A DNA stretch of 64,000 bases from DASWJZ01 sp964440525 (GCA_964440525.1 CAYTTC010000004.1:26107-90106), one strand, 5' to 3'. Positions 15,945-24,620 are shown, counted from the first letter of the stretch. Notes: generated by a model not told the origin, from the letters alone. Program-made: numbers and translations.

Positions 15945-16733
15945 TCAGCGCTTCGGCACGAGCGCCAGCGCCCGGATCGGGCTGCCGGTGCCATTGACGA
16001 ATTTCAGCGGCGCGGCGATCAGAATCGCGCCGCGCGGCGGCAGCTTGTCGAGGTTGGAAAGGCTGGCGAGCCCGTAGCGGTTGTTCTTGTGCAAGAGATT
16101 GTGCGCGGGATAGGGCGGGTCGAAGCCGCCAGCTTTGCCGGCGTCGGTGCCGACCGTTTCGGTGCCCCAGCCGGCGATCCCCTTTCCGATCAGATACTCG
16201 ATGCAGTCGACCGTCGGCCCGGGCGAGTGGGGCATGTTGTCCTTTACGTTCAAGAACTCAGCCTCGCTCCTATTGCGCGGGTACCAGTCGGTCCGCATCA
16301 GCACCCACGAGCCCTTCTCGATCGCGCCATGCTGTTTCTCCCAGGCGTGCACGCCATCGGCGGTGAGGAGGAAGTCTTCGTTCCCCTTGGTCTCCTTGCT
16401 GCAATCGATGACAGAGGCCGGGCCGACCAGCTTCTGCACCGGCAGCTTGTCCGTTGTCCCGTCCTTGTAGTCCTTGCCGGTGATCCAGTGGACCGGCGCG
16501 TCGAAATGCGTGCCGGAATGCTCGCCGAGCTTGAACCAGTTCCACGCCCAATAAGGCCCGTCAGCATCGTAGTTTGAGATCGTGTGGACCTCGATTTTCG
16601 GCGTGTTCTTGAAGGGCGGCGGGAGCTTGATGAGCGGTGTGTCGGGCCCGAGCGGCACGGCAAGGTCCACCACTTCGACGCCTCCCGACAGAAGCAGGGT
16701 TGCCAGTTCTTTCAGCGTCTCGGTCGCCGCCAT
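15945..16733 (-). CDS. Cyclase-family metal hydrolase (kynurenine formamidase / isatin hydrolase type)
   Basis: The 262-residue protein has the family signature HSGTHFDAPVHW (about residue 72), whose His and Asp residues bind the metal, preceded by YWAWNWFKLGE. Related enzymes hydrolyse N-formylkynurenine (KynB) or isatin (isatin hydrolase), both of which lead from tryptophan or indoleacetate towards anthranilate. That fits the anthraniloyl-CoA operon and the indolepyruvate oxidoreductase nearby. It is about 50 residues longer than typical KynB and lacks a clear subfamily mark, so the exact substrate is open. It is the first gene of the minus-strand operon 16733-10087 and faces the second FAD oxidoreductase across a 130-base divergent promoter region. 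Confidence 0.8.
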   Translation of the reverse strand: MAATETLKELATLLLSGGVEVVDLAVPLGPDTPLIKLPPPFKNTPKIEVHTISNYDADGPYWAWNWFKLGEHSGTHFDAPVHWITGKDYKDGTTDKLPVQKLVGPASVIDCSKETKGNEDFLLTADGVHAWEKQHGAIEKGSWVLMRTDWYPRNRSEAEFLNVKDNMPHSPGPTVDCIEYLIGKGIAGWGTETVGTDAGKAGGFDPPYPAHNLLHKNNRYGLASLSNLDKLPPRGAILIAAPLKFVNGTGSPIRALALVPKR

Positions 16734-16814
16734 GTCTCGTCCTCCCGCGAGCGGGAATTTTCCCGCCTAAGCCTCAGCGGGCAGACTAGTCCGAAAAATA
16801 TGCATTCGCAAATA

Positions 16815-16829
16815 TCTACCGTTGAAATA
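16815..16829. promoter_or_regulatory. Weak candidate operator half-site in the divergent promoter
   Basis: TCTACCGTTGAAATA matches the site at 18475-18492 at most positions (TCTA, then TTGAAATA) but lacks the AAGCTT core. It lies between the divergent cyclase and FAD oxidoreductase genes. I regard it as a possible degenerate copy only. Confidence 0.25.
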
Positions 16830-16863
16830 CACTTGCGGCGAGAGCGGGCGGGGGCTGGGCCGC

Positions 16864-18432
16864 ATGGAATTCGATGCCGTCATCGTCGGCGCTGGTCACA
16901 ATGCGCTTGCCGCCGCAGTGCATCTGGCGAGCCGCGGCTGGTCGGTCGGCGTGTTTGAGCGGAGCGACGTGGCCGGTGGCGCGGTCAGGACCGCGGAAGT
17001 TACCCTCCCCGGCTTCCGGCATGATCTTTATGCCATGAATTTGAGCCTCTTCGCCGGCTCGCCGTTCTTGGCCGAGCATGGTGAGGGACTGAGGGCGCAT
17101 GGGCTTGCCTTTGCGCCTGCCGAGCATTGCTTTGCCTCGCCGACACGGGACGGGCGCTGGTTCGGCGTTTCCAAAGATCTCGAAACGACGATCGCTCGCG
17201 CGGAGAAATTTTCGCATGAGGATGCAACGACCTGGCGTGCGATGGTCGCCCAATTTGGCGCCGACGCGCCGCACATCTTCAGCCTGCTTGGCTCGCCGAT
17301 GACGGCGCGCGCGCTTCTGAAGTCCGGCTGGAAGGCGTGGCGGCAAAAGGGTACCGGCTGGATGCTGGAGACTGCCCGGCTGCTCGCCTCCTCGCCGCGA
17401 GAGTTTCTGGAGCGGAATTTTTCCGCACCGGAAATCCGCGCGGCAATGGCCGCCTGGGGCATGCATCTCGATTTTTCGCCCGACATCGCCGGCGGTGCGC
17501 TCTTTCCGTATCTCGAAAGCATGGCCAACCAGAGCTTTGGCATGGTGATTGGCGCGGGCGGCGCCGACACGATGATCAAGGCGTTAGTGTTGCGGCTTCA
17601 GGCGCTCGGCGGCTCGCTGCACTTCAATTCAGAGGTCGTCGAGGTCGTGCGCGAGAACGGACGCGCCGCCGCGATCCGGCTTGCGAGCGGCGAGACTGTC
17701 CGCGCAAAGCGCGCGGTCATCGCCGGTGTGACGCCGAACGCGCTCGTCGAAAAGCTGCTCGCCGGCGGCAGCGGCGATGCAGGATATGACCAAGGCGGAC
17801 GAAAATTCCGCTTCGGCCCCGGCACCATGATGGTGCACCTCGCAATGTCCGCGCTCCCAGACTGGAAAGCGGGAGCTGAGCTGAAGCGCTTTGCCTATGT
17901 TCATCTCGCGCCCGACCTCGACATGATGGCACGCGCCTATTCTGAGGCGATGGCGCGTCTTTTGCCGGCCGAACCGGTGCTGGTCGTCGGCCAGCCGACC
18001 GCGATCGACCCGTCGCGGGCGCCGACGGGCAAGCATATCCTCTGGGTGCAGGTGCGCGTCTTGCCCGCCAAAATCCGTGCCGACGCCGCCGGTACGATTT
18101 CCGCGCGCAACTGGGATGAAGCGAAGGGCGCCTATGCCGACCGCGTCGGCGATCTCATCGAAGCCTACGCGCCCGGCACAAAGGCCAAAATCCTCGCCCG
18201 GTACGTGGAATCTCCGGCCGATCTCGAACGCAAGAATCCCAATCTCGTCGGCGGCGACAACCTCGCCGGCAGCCATCATCTGTCGCAGAATTTTCTGTTC
18301 CGCCCGCTACCCGGCTGGGCGCGCTACAAAACGCCGGTCAAAGATCTCTACATTATCGGCGCATCGACCTGGCCCGGCGCCGGAACGGGGGCGGGCTCCG
18401 GCTACATGCTGGCAAAGATGCTGGCGCGCTGA
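16864..18432 (+). CDS. FAD-dependent oxidoreductase, phytoene-desaturase-like (paralogue)
   Basis: The 522-residue protein opens with FDAVIVGAGHNALAAAVHLA and VFERSDVAGGAVRT and ends YIIGASTWPGAGTGAGSG, the two FAD-binding ends of the amine-oxidase/phytoene-desaturase fold. It is a paralogue of the minus-strand gene at 14339-15919: both have matching ends and similar length, and they lie on either side of the cyclase gene. I chose the ATG at 16864 (MEFDAV), since upstream residues do not resemble the family. No membrane segment is obvious. The substrate is unknown; co-location with indole/anthranilate genes suggests an oxidation in that pathway. Confidence 0.82.
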   Translation: MEFDAVIVGAGHNALAAAVHLASRGWSVGVFERSDVAGGAVRTAEVTLPGFRHDLYAMNLSLFAGSPFLAEHGEGLRAHGLAFAPAEHCFASPTRDGRWFGVSKDLETTIARAEKFSHEDATTWRAMVAQFGADAPHIFSLLGSPMTARALLKSGWKAWRQKGTGWMLETARLLASSPREFLERNFSAPEIRAAMAAWGMHLDFSPDIAGGALFPYLESMANQSFGMVIGAGGADTMIKALVLRLQALGGSLHFNSEVVEVVRENGRAAAIRLASGETVRAKRAVIAGVTPNALVEKLLAGGSGDAGYDQGGRKFRFGPGTMMVHLAMSALPDWKAGAELKRFAYVHLAPDLDMMARAYSEAMARLLPAEPVLVVGQPTAIDPSRAPTGKHILWVQVRVLPAKIRADAAGTISARNWDEAKGAYADRVGDLIEAYAPGTKAKILARYVESPADLERKNPNLVGGDNLAGSHHLSQNFLFRPLPGWARYKTPVKDLYIIGASTWPGAGTGAGSGYMLAKMLAR

Positions 18433-18474
18433 GGCACCGTACTTAGCGATCCGCTTGACCCGCAACCCGGCAAA

Positions 18475-18492
18475 TCTCTAAGCTTGAAATAT
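18475..18492. promoter_or_regulatory. Candidate operator, AAGCTT palindrome (site 2)
   Basis: CTCTAAGCTTGAAATATC is centred on AAGCTT at 18480-18485. The right arm GAAAT matches the consensus exactly and the left arm is poor. It lies about 87 bases before the start of the peptide-type binding-protein gene. Confidence 0.5.
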
Positions 18493-18571
18493 CGTCGCGG
18501 CCGGGCGAAGGGCGGGTCTGCCGGCCGCGAACATTGGGGACAGCGAAAGCTGTGAAATGAGGGAGAGGGGA

Positions 18572-20107
18572 ATGCTCTTAACGAGACGGAATTTGATGAA
18601 GCACGGCGCTGCGGGCGCCGCCCTAATCTCCGCCGGCGGCTTGCCTTTCCGGGCTTTTGCCCAGGGCGAGGAGCTGACCATCGCCTATAACGTCAACCTG
18701 CCGTCCTTCGACCCGACGGTCGGCCCCTCGGCGGTCAATCCGACCATTCAGGGCATCTACCAGTCGGTCTTCGACCAGTATATCGCGCAGGCGCCGAACC
18801 TCGATCTGATCCCAGGCCTGCTGACCGAATGGGGCTGGAACGACGACCGCTCCAAGATCGTCATGACCGTGCGCGAAGGCGCGACCTGGCACGACGGCTC
18901 CGCGGTGACGCCGGAGGACGTCGTCTGGTCGCTGCAGCGCGCCGGCAACCCCGATACCGGCAACCCTATCCAGTTTGTCTGGGGGAAGGTTGGCAATTTC
19001 TCGATCGACGGCAACACCATCACGGCGGACGTGAAGGAGTTCGAGCCGACGCTCTTCAAATGGATGGGCTTCCTTACCGGCTACGTGCTGCCGAAAGTCT
19101 ACTACGAGAAGGTCGGTGCGGAAGGCTTTGAGGCGGCGCCGGTCGGCTCCGGCCCTTACAAGGTTGAGGCCTTCGAGCGGAATGCCTTCATCAGGCTCAC
19201 CGCGCATGAGGGCTATTGGGGCGGCGCGCCGGCCTACAAGTCCGTCATCATCAAGTTCGTGCCGGATGCCGCGAGCCGCGTCGCCGAAATCGAATCCGGG
19301 CAGAGCCAGGTGGTCTTCGACATTCCTTATGAGGAATTCGACCGGCTGAAGGAAAAGCCGGGCCTGAAGGGCGTGACGACGCCTATTTCCGACATTGCGA
19401 TGATCTTCTTGAACGACGTCGAGCCGATGACCGACAAGAACGTGCGGCTCGCAGCGATCCACGCCATCGACAAGCAGCTCCTGATCGACCACCTCTTACG
19501 CGGTTACGGCGTCAAGATCGACACGCTTCAGGCGCCGGAATACGACGCCTTCGACCCCTCGACCACCGTCGCCCACGACCCGGCGAAGTCGAAGGAGCTT
19601 CTCGCCGCGAGCGGCTACTCGACCGACAATCCGGTCAAATTCAAGATCCAGACGACACGCGGCTTCAAGCCGAAGGACTACGAGATGATCCAGGCGATCG
19701 TCGGCATGTGGCGCGAGGTCGGAATCGAGGCGGAGATCGAGGTCTACGAGATCGCCAAGCATTACGAGCTGCGCGCGGCCGACCAGCTCGCGCCGGCGGC
19801 CTTCTACAACTGGGGCAACTCGATCGGCGATCCCTCGACCTCGACCGGCTTCGCCATGTTCGGCCCGTCGCCGCATTCCGTCTGGGACGGGCAGGATGTG
19901 ATCGACATGATCGGCCCGCTCTGGGGCGAGGCGGACGAGGCGAAGCGCATTGCCGGCTATAAGGCCGTCGACAAGCACATCGCGGAGGAAGGCGAGGTGA
20001 TCCCGCTGCTCCAGTATGTGCAGCCGATCGTCTTCGCCGACACGGTCGCCGTCACGCCGCACGTTTCGGGCGCTGTGCTGCCCTATCTGATGAAGCCGGC
20101 GGGCTGA
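18572..20107 (+). CDS. Peptide/nickel-type ABC transporter substrate-binding protein (family 5)
   Basis: The 511-residue protein begins MLLTRRNLMKHGAAGA, with a twin-arginine-like TRRNLMK and an AFAQ cleavage region, so it is probably exported by Tat to the periplasm. The mature part follows the DppA/OppA family: TIAYNVNLPSFDP, LIPGLLTEWGW, VREGATWHDGSAVTPEDVVWSL and GSGPYKVE. I preferred the second ATG (18572) because GGGAGAGGGG precedes it; an upstream ATG at 18557 would add five residues. It is the first gene of a five-gene importer (to 23890). The ligand may be an oligopeptide, an opine or an aromatic conjugate, since family 5 is broad. Confidence 0.88.
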   Translation: MLLTRRNLMKHGAAGAALISAGGLPFRAFAQGEELTIAYNVNLPSFDPTVGPSAVNPTIQGIYQSVFDQYIAQAPNLDLIPGLLTEWGWNDDRSKIVMTVREGATWHDGSAVTPEDVVWSLQRAGNPDTGNPIQFVWGKVGNFSIDGNTITADVKEFEPTLFKWMGFLTGYVLPKVYYEKVGAEGFEAAPVGSGPYKVEAFERNAFIRLTAHEGYWGGAPAYKSVIIKFVPDAASRVAEIESGQSQVVFDIPYEEFDRLKEKPGLKGVTTPISDIAMIFLNDVEPMTDKNVRLAAIHAIDKQLLIDHLLRGYGVKIDTLQAPEYDAFDPSTTVAHDPAKSKELLAASGYSTDNPVKFKIQTTRGFKPKDYEMIQAIVGMWREVGIEAEIEVYEIAKHYELRAADQLAPAAFYNWGNSIGDPSTSTGFAMFGPSPHSVWDGQDVIDMIGPLWGEADEAKRIAGYKAVDKHIAEEGEVIPLLQYVQPIVFADTVAVTPHVSGAVLPYLMKPAG

Positions 20108-20126
20108 TCGACCCCTCGCTCCTCAC

Positions 20127-20310
20127 CCGCGAAGCGGGGGAGGGGGACCGCCGGAGGCGGTGGAGGGGGCGAATGCCGACTGCGGCGCTCATGTCCGCCC
20201 CCTCCACCATGCTGCGCATGGCCCCCCTCCCCCGTCGCGCGCGACGGGGGAGGAACCAAGCCCACTTCCGCCGCGCATCCGATTCCCCTCCCCTCAAGGG
20301 GGAGGTTACG
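20127..20310. repeat. REP-like repeat cluster between binding-protein and permease genes
   Basis: Bases 20127-20170 are a third copy of the 44-base REP unit seen at 9488 and 10013, with one mismatch (GGAGG for GAAGG). Two more palindromes of the same style follow, at about 20199-20256 and 20284-20306. They fill the gap between the binding-protein gene and the permease gene. In such a position REP hairpins can protect the upstream mRNA, which would favour binding-protein synthesis. Confidence 0.85.
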
Positions 20311-20321
20311 CTGCGCCTGCG

Positions 20322-21332
20322 ATGACCGCCCTTCGCGCGATCCTCGCCCGGAGCGTGACCACACTGATCACGCTCTTCGGCGTGGCCGTCATCGTTTTCG
20401 TCGTCATCCGGATCGCCCCCGGCGATCCGATCGCCATGATGCTGCCGCCCGGTGCCACAAATGCCGACATCGACCGGCTGCGCGCCCTCTACGGCCTCGA
20501 TCGCTCGATCCTCGAGCAGTTCTTCATCTGGCTCGCGAGCGTCCTTCATGGGAATTTCGGAACGTCGATCTCGATCCGCCAGAACGTGCTCTCGATCGTC
20601 CTTGACCGGCTGCCGGCTACGCTCGAACTCAGTCTTCTCGCCCTCATGATCGCGGTGACGCTCGGCACAACGCTCGCGTTCGTCGCGACGCGCTGGCGCG
20701 AGACGCCGGCCGAGACCGGTGTCGACATTGCCAGTGGCATTGCGCTGTCGGTACCGGATTTCCTCTGGGGGCTGGCGCTGATCCTGGCGCTCGGGGTTGC
20801 CTGGCCGGTCTTCGAGATCTCCGGCCGCGTTTCGCCCCGGCTGGAGCTTCCTTTCGTCAGCGATTTCTATCTCTTCGAAAGCCTGCTCCGGCTCCGCTTC
20901 GACATCACCGCCGACCTTTTGGATCATATGGTCATGCCGGCGGTGGCGCTGGCGCTGCCGCTCGCCGCCGTCATCGCGCAGCTCCTGAAATCGTCGCTCA
21001 AGGAGGCGATGGCGCAAGACTATGTAATGCTCGCGCGCACCAAGGGCTTTTCGGAAAGCCGCGTCATTTTCCGCGACGCTATGCGCAACGCGCTCCTTCC
21101 GACGCTGACGCTGACCGGCGTGCAGCTCACCTTCCTGATCGGCGGCACGGTGATCGTCGAGCGCATTTTCTCCTATGAAGGGCTCGGCAACCTCGCCATC
21201 GACGCCGTCATCAACCGCGACCTTCCGCTCATCCAGGGGATTGTCCTCGTTTTCGCGGTGCTTTTCGTCGGCATCAATCTCGCGGTCGACCTGCTGAACG
21301 CGTTGCTCAATCCGAGGCTTCGCCATGGCTGA
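20322..21332 (+). CDS. Peptide-type ABC transporter permease (DppB-like)
   Basis: The 336-residue membrane protein starts with TVTTLITLFGVAVIVFVVIRIAPGDP-like segments (a first membrane helix followed by the APGDP turn typical of DppB). It carries the EAA-type loop EAMAQDYVMLARTKGFSES and ends with helices. I chose the ATG at 20322 after GGAGG; a longer frame would run into the REP cluster. It overlaps the next permease by 8 bases. Confidence 0.9.
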   Translation: MTALRAILARSVTTLITLFGVAVIVFVVIRIAPGDPIAMMLPPGATNADIDRLRALYGLDRSILEQFFIWLASVLHGNFGTSISIRQNVLSIVLDRLPATLELSLLALMIAVTLGTTLAFVATRWRETPAETGVDIASGIALSVPDFLWGLALILALGVAWPVFEISGRVSPRLELPFVSDFYLFESLLRLRFDITADLLDHMVMPAVALALPLAAVIAQLLKSSLKEAMAQDYVMLARTKGFSESRVIFRDAMRNALLPTLTLTGVQLTFLIGGTVIVERIFSYEGLGNLAIDAVINRDLPLIQGIVLVFAVLFVGINLAVDLLNALLNPRLRHG

Positions 21333-22176
21333 GGCGGTGCTTGGGCGCGCGCGGGCACGTCCGTGGCGGCTGATCCTTGCCGGCTCATGGCTGGCGATCA
21401 TTGTGTTCGCGGCTTTGTTCGCGCCGCTGATCGCGCCGCACAACCCGCTCGCCCAGGACCTGATGCTGGGGCGCCTGCCGCCCTTCTGGCTGCCGGGCGC
21501 AGAGCGCGGCTATCCCCTCGGCACCGACGGGCTGGGTCGCGATGTCCTGTCGAGGCTGATCTACGGGAGCCGCATCGCGCTTACGGTCGCCTTCGTCGCC
21601 GCGCCGGCCGCCTGCCTGATCGGCTCCGCGCTCGGCCTCCTCGCCGGCTATTATCGCGGCTGGCTCGACCAGGTCGTCTCGCGCATCGTCGACATTTGGA
21701 TGGCGTTTCCGCCGGTGCTTTTCTCCATCCTGCTGGTTGCCGTGCTCGGCACCGGGCTGCATTCGGTGATCATTGCTATCGTAGCCATCGACTGGATTCG
21801 CTTCTGCCGGGTGGTGCGCGCCGAAACGCTCCACCAGCGCCGCATGGACTACGTCGACAGCGCCCGCGTCGCCGGCTTCCCGCAATCGACAGTGCTCCTG
21901 AAAGAGGTGCTGCCGAACGTGCTGCCGTCTATCGTGGCGCTGCTGTCGTTGGAGATGGGGATCGCCGTCATCGTCGAGGCGATCCTCTCTTTCGTGAACC
22001 TTTCCATCTCTACCGACGATCCGACCTGGGGCGGCATGATCGCCGAGGGCCGCACGATCATCCATTTCGCCTGGTGGGTGCTCGTCTTTCCGCTGATCGT
22101 CCTCTTTCTCACCGTGCTTGCCTTCGGTCAGTTCGGCGAGGGTCTGAAGGACCGCTACGACCCGGTGCTCCAGTGA
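21325..22176 (+). CDS. Peptide-type ABC transporter permease (DppC-like)
   Basis: The 283-residue permease shows the DppC marks: an N-terminal helix followed by APLIAPHNP, YPLGTDGLGRDVLSRLIYGSR (as consecutive motifs), the EAA-type loop DYVDSARVAGFPQS, and a final DPVLQ. It pairs with the DppB-like protein encoded just upstream. Its stop TGA overlaps the GTG start of the first ATPase. Confidence 0.9.
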   Translation: MAEAVLGRARARPWRLILAGSWLAIIVFAALFAPLIAPHNPLAQDLMLGRLPPFWLPGAERGYPLGTDGLGRDVLSRLIYGSRIALTVAFVAAPAACLIGSALGLLAGYYRGWLDQVVSRIVDIWMAFPPVLFSILLVAVLGTGLHSVIIAIVAIDWIRFCRVVRAETLHQRRMDYVDSARVAGFPQSTVLLKEVLPNVLPSIVALLSLEMGIAVIVEAILSFVNLSISTDDPTWGGMIAEGRTIIHFAWWVLVFPLIVLFLTVLAFGQFGEGLKDRYDPVLQ

Positions 22177-23069
22177 GCGCCTATCTTGACATAAGCGATC
22201 TCAGCATTGTGCTCCGCCAGCATTCTGCCCGCCGGCTCCTTCGCGGTGTCAGCCTCGCGGTCGAGCCGGGCGAGGTGCGCGGACTGGTCGGCGAAAGCGG
22301 CGCCGGCAAGACGATGATCGGCAAGACGATCTTCGATATCCTGCCGCGCGCGGTGGCGGTCGTGGGTGGCTCGGTGCGCCTCGGCGGCGTCGAGCTTCTT
22401 GTGATGCACGGCAGCGAACGGCGCCGGCTGATCGCGCGCACCTCCGCATTCATACCGCAGGACCCGCTCTCCGCCTTCAACCCGGTGCGCCGCGTCGAGC
22501 CGCAGATGACCGACCGGCTGACCGCGATCCTCGGCTTGAGCGGCAGGAAGGCGCGCGAGCGGGCGCGGGACCTCTTGGCGGAGGTGCATATCAACGACCC
22601 GGACCGCGTGCTCCAGAGCTATCCGCACCAGCTTTCCGGCGGCATGCGCCAGCGCGTGCTCATCGCTTCCGCCTTCGCGGCCGAACCGAAACTGATCGTC
22701 GCCGACGAGCCGACGACCGCGCTCGATGTGACGGTGCAGAAGCAGATCCTCCGCCTCATCGCCGAAATGCAGGCGCGCCACGGCACCGCTCTCCTCTTCG
22801 TCACGCACGACCTCGGCGTGGTGGCAAAAATCTGCCAGAAGGTCACGGTGCTGTTCGGCGGGCGCGTGGTGGAGGACACTGACGCCGCAAGCCTCTTCGC
22901 CGCGCCCCGGCATCCCTATAGCGCGGCGCTCATCGCCGCGACCCCGCGCTACGACCGGCCGGAGGAATCGCTCCTTCCTGTCCCCGCGAAAGTCCTCGAC
23001 CAAACCTGGCGGGAGATCGCCGACGCCGACGCCGAATGGGCGAGGGCGCACGCAGGAGCGCAGCTGTGA
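22173..23069 (+). CDS. Peptide-type ABC transporter ATPase (DppD-like)
   Basis: The 298-residue ATPase contains Walker A GESGAGKTMIG (note M in place of the usual T/S after K-T), the signature SYPHQLSGGMRQRVLIA, Walker B LIVADEPTTALDV, and the C-terminal HPYSAALIAATP of oligopeptide ATPases. The start is a GTG overlapping the preceding stop. It is slightly short for DppD, lacking part of the C-terminal region. Confidence 0.9.
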   Translation: MSAYLDISDLSIVLRQHSARRLLRGVSLAVEPGEVRGLVGESGAGKTMIGKTIFDILPRAVAVVGGSVRLGGVELLVMHGSERRRLIARTSAFIPQDPLSAFNPVRRVEPQMTDRLTAILGLSGRKARERARDLLAEVHINDPDRVLQSYPHQLSGGMRQRVLIASAFAAEPKLIVADEPTTALDVTVQKQILRLIAEMQARHGTALLFVTHDLGVVAKICQKVTVLFGGRVVEDTDAASLFAAPRHPYSAALIAATPRYDRPEESLLPVPAKVLDQTWREIADADAEWARAHAGAQL

Positions 23070-23890
23070 GCGAGCCGCTCTTCCGCGTCGAAAACCTGTC
23101 GGTGTCGCTCCCCGACCCGAAGCGGAAGACGCTTTTTGGGCGACGGCCGATGGTCGAGATCCTTCATGGCCTGAGCCTCGCGATCGAGGAAGGAACCGTC
23201 GTCGGCATCGTCGGCGAATCGGGATCGGGAAAAACGACGCTTGGCCGAACGCTCGTCCGGCTGCTGGAGCCGGCGGCGGGTACGATCCACTTCGCCGGCC
23301 GCGACATCACACATCTCGGCGAGGAGGCTCTGCGGCCGCTCCGTCGCGACCTGCAGGTAATCTTCCAGGACCCGCTGTCGTCGCTCAATCCGCGGCTGAC
23401 GATCGGGGCAATCGTCGGACGGCCGCTGCTTTTCCATGGATTGGCGAGCACGCCGGCTGAGGCAAGAGACTTCGCCGCCGCGGCGCTCGTGACCGTTGGC
23501 CTCCCCGAGGGCTTCGCCGGCCGCTATCCGCACGAGCTTTCCGGCGGCCAGCGCCAGCGCGTCGGCATCGCCCGCGCGATCGCGTTGAAACCCCGCTTCG
23601 TGCTTGCCGACGAGATCGTTTCGGGCCTCGATGTCTCCTCTAAGGCGCAGATTCTCTCGCTGCTCGAACGGCTGAAGGCGGAGCTTCGTCTGACCGTCGC
23701 CTTCATCAGCCACGATCTGTCGGTGGTCCGGCGGCTCTGCAACCATGTGATCGTCATGCGCGGTGGCGAAATCCTCGAGAACCGCACGACCGCCGCACTC
23801 TTTGCGCAACCGGAACATCCCTATACCGCCGAGCTGAAGGCCGCGATCCCGCTGCCCGAGGTGGATGCGTCGTGGCTCAGGGCGAGCTGA
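23066..23890 (+). CDS. Peptide-type ABC transporter ATPase (DppF-like)
   Basis: The 274-residue ATPase shows Walker A GESGSGKTTLG, QVIFQDPLSSLNPR, the signature YPHELSGGQRQRVGIARAI, and HPYTAELKAAIP at the end. Walker B reads FVLADEIVSGLDVS, with I-V in place of P-T after the catalytic Glu, as in some DppF members. It starts at a GTG overlapping the DppD-like stop and completes the importer. Confidence 0.9.
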   Translation: MSEPLFRVENLSVSLPDPKRKTLFGRRPMVEILHGLSLAIEEGTVVGIVGESGSGKTTLGRTLVRLLEPAAGTIHFAGRDITHLGEEALRPLRRDLQVIFQDPLSSLNPRLTIGAIVGRPLLFHGLASTPAEARDFAAAALVTVGLPEGFAGRYPHELSGGQRQRVGIARAIALKPRFVLADEIVSGLDVSSKAQILSLLERLKAELRLTVAFISHDLSVVRRLCNHVIVMRGGEILENRTTAALFAQPEHPYTAELKAAIPLPEVDASWLRAS

Positions 23891-23905
23891 CCGTGCCGCC
23901 ACGCT

Positions 23906-23919
23906 ACTCAAGCTTGTCG
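23906..23919. promoter_or_regulatory. Candidate operator core, CAAGCTTG (site 3)
   Basis: ACTCAAGCTTGTCG contains AAGCTT at 23910-23915 with one matching base on each side. It lies about 90 bases upstream of the second MarR gene. It is the weakest of the intergenic AAGCTT sites and may be chance. Confidence 0.3.
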
Positions 23920-23932
23920 GATTTGCGTCGTT

Positions 23933-23949
23933 TGTTTAGACATAAAACA
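23933..23949. promoter_or_regulatory. Candidate MarR-type operator upstream of MarR-2
   Basis: TGTTTAGACATAAAACA has arms TGTTT and AAACA separated by 7 bases, the size expected for a MarR dimer site. It lies about 56 bases before the GTG start of MarR-2, so autoregulation is possible. Confidence 0.4.
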
Positions 23950-24005
23950 GTTGCGGCGCGGCTCTGTCGCGACCGGTCACAGGCAACGAGAGAGCGATTC
24001 GTCCG

Positions 24006-24605
24006 GTGAGAAAGCAACCCGCAGCCGCCTCCGAACGAAGCAACCGCTTCGCCCGCCACCTCGACGCCGAATCGAAGGTCGCCGAGCGGCCACAGGACCA
24101 CAAGATGGAGCTGCGGCTATGGCTGCGGCTTCTCGCGTCGGCAAACCTGATTGAGGTGGAAGTCCGCCAGCGGCTGCGCGAGCAGTTCGCAACGACGCTG
24201 CCGCGCTTTGACCTCCTGGCGCAGCTCGAGCGCGTCGAAAACGGGCTCCTCCTCGGCGAGCTGTCACGCCGCATGATGGTGTCGAATGGCAACGTGACGG
24301 CCTTGGTGGAACGTCTCGTCCGATCCGGGCTGATCGAGCGGAACGTGCTCGAGGCGGACCGACGCGCGGTGCGCGTGCGCCTCACCGAAAAAGGCCGGCG
24401 CGTCTTCGACGAGATGGCTGCCGCACATGCCAATTGGATCGGCGACCTCTTCGCCGGGCTCGACGAATCCGAGCAGAAAGCTCTCTGGCAGCGGCTCGGA
24501 AACCTCAAGACGTCGGTTCTCGCGGGATCCACACGGCGGAGCGCATCGGGGCGAGACGCGCCGGCGAGGCGACCGCAAAGCAAATCACCTAGAACTCGAC
24601 CGTGA
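24006..24605 (+). CDS. MarR-family transcriptional regulator (MarR-2)
   Basis: The 199-residue protein has a core from about residue 34 (MELRLWLRLLASANLIE) through LLLGELSRRMMVSNGNVTALVERL (helix-turn-helix) to the wing LEADRRAVRVRLTEKG. It has a 33-residue N-terminal extension and a basic, low-complexity C-terminal tail rich in Arg, Ser and Pro. The start taken is a GTG; an ATG at 24105 would give the bare MarR domain. It follows the peptide-type importer and converges on the cysteine hydrolase gene. It is the second candidate for the AAGCTT-site regulator. Confidence 0.85.
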   Translation: MRKQPAAASERSNRFARHLDAESKVAERPQDHKMELRLWLRLLASANLIEVEVRQRLREQFATTLPRFDLLAQLERVENGLLLGELSRRMMVSNGNVTALVERLVRSGLIERNVLEADRRAVRVRLTEKGRRVFDEMAAAHANWIGDLFAGLDESEQKALWQRLGNLKTSVLAGSTRRSASGRDAPARRPQSKSPRTRP

Positions 24606-24620
24606 ATCGCGCGATTCACG
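24601..24620. terminator. Perfect 20-base palindrome at convergent gene ends
   Basis: CGTGAATCGCGCGATTCACG is fully self-complementary and covers the stop codons of both the MarR-2 gene and the convergent cysteine hydrolase gene. It may act as a bidirectional terminator, though no U-rich run follows on either strand. Confidence 0.45.

Noticed and set aside
9488..20310. Repeats considered as a CRISPR array
   Set aside because: There are only three dispersed copies, in both orientations, with no regular spacers and no cas genes. Each unit is a double hairpin of REP type.
22173..23069. A long fusion reading of permease and ATPase from 21363
   Set aside because: The first part is an out-of-frame reading of the DppC-like permease. 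The real ATPase starts at the GTG at 22173.
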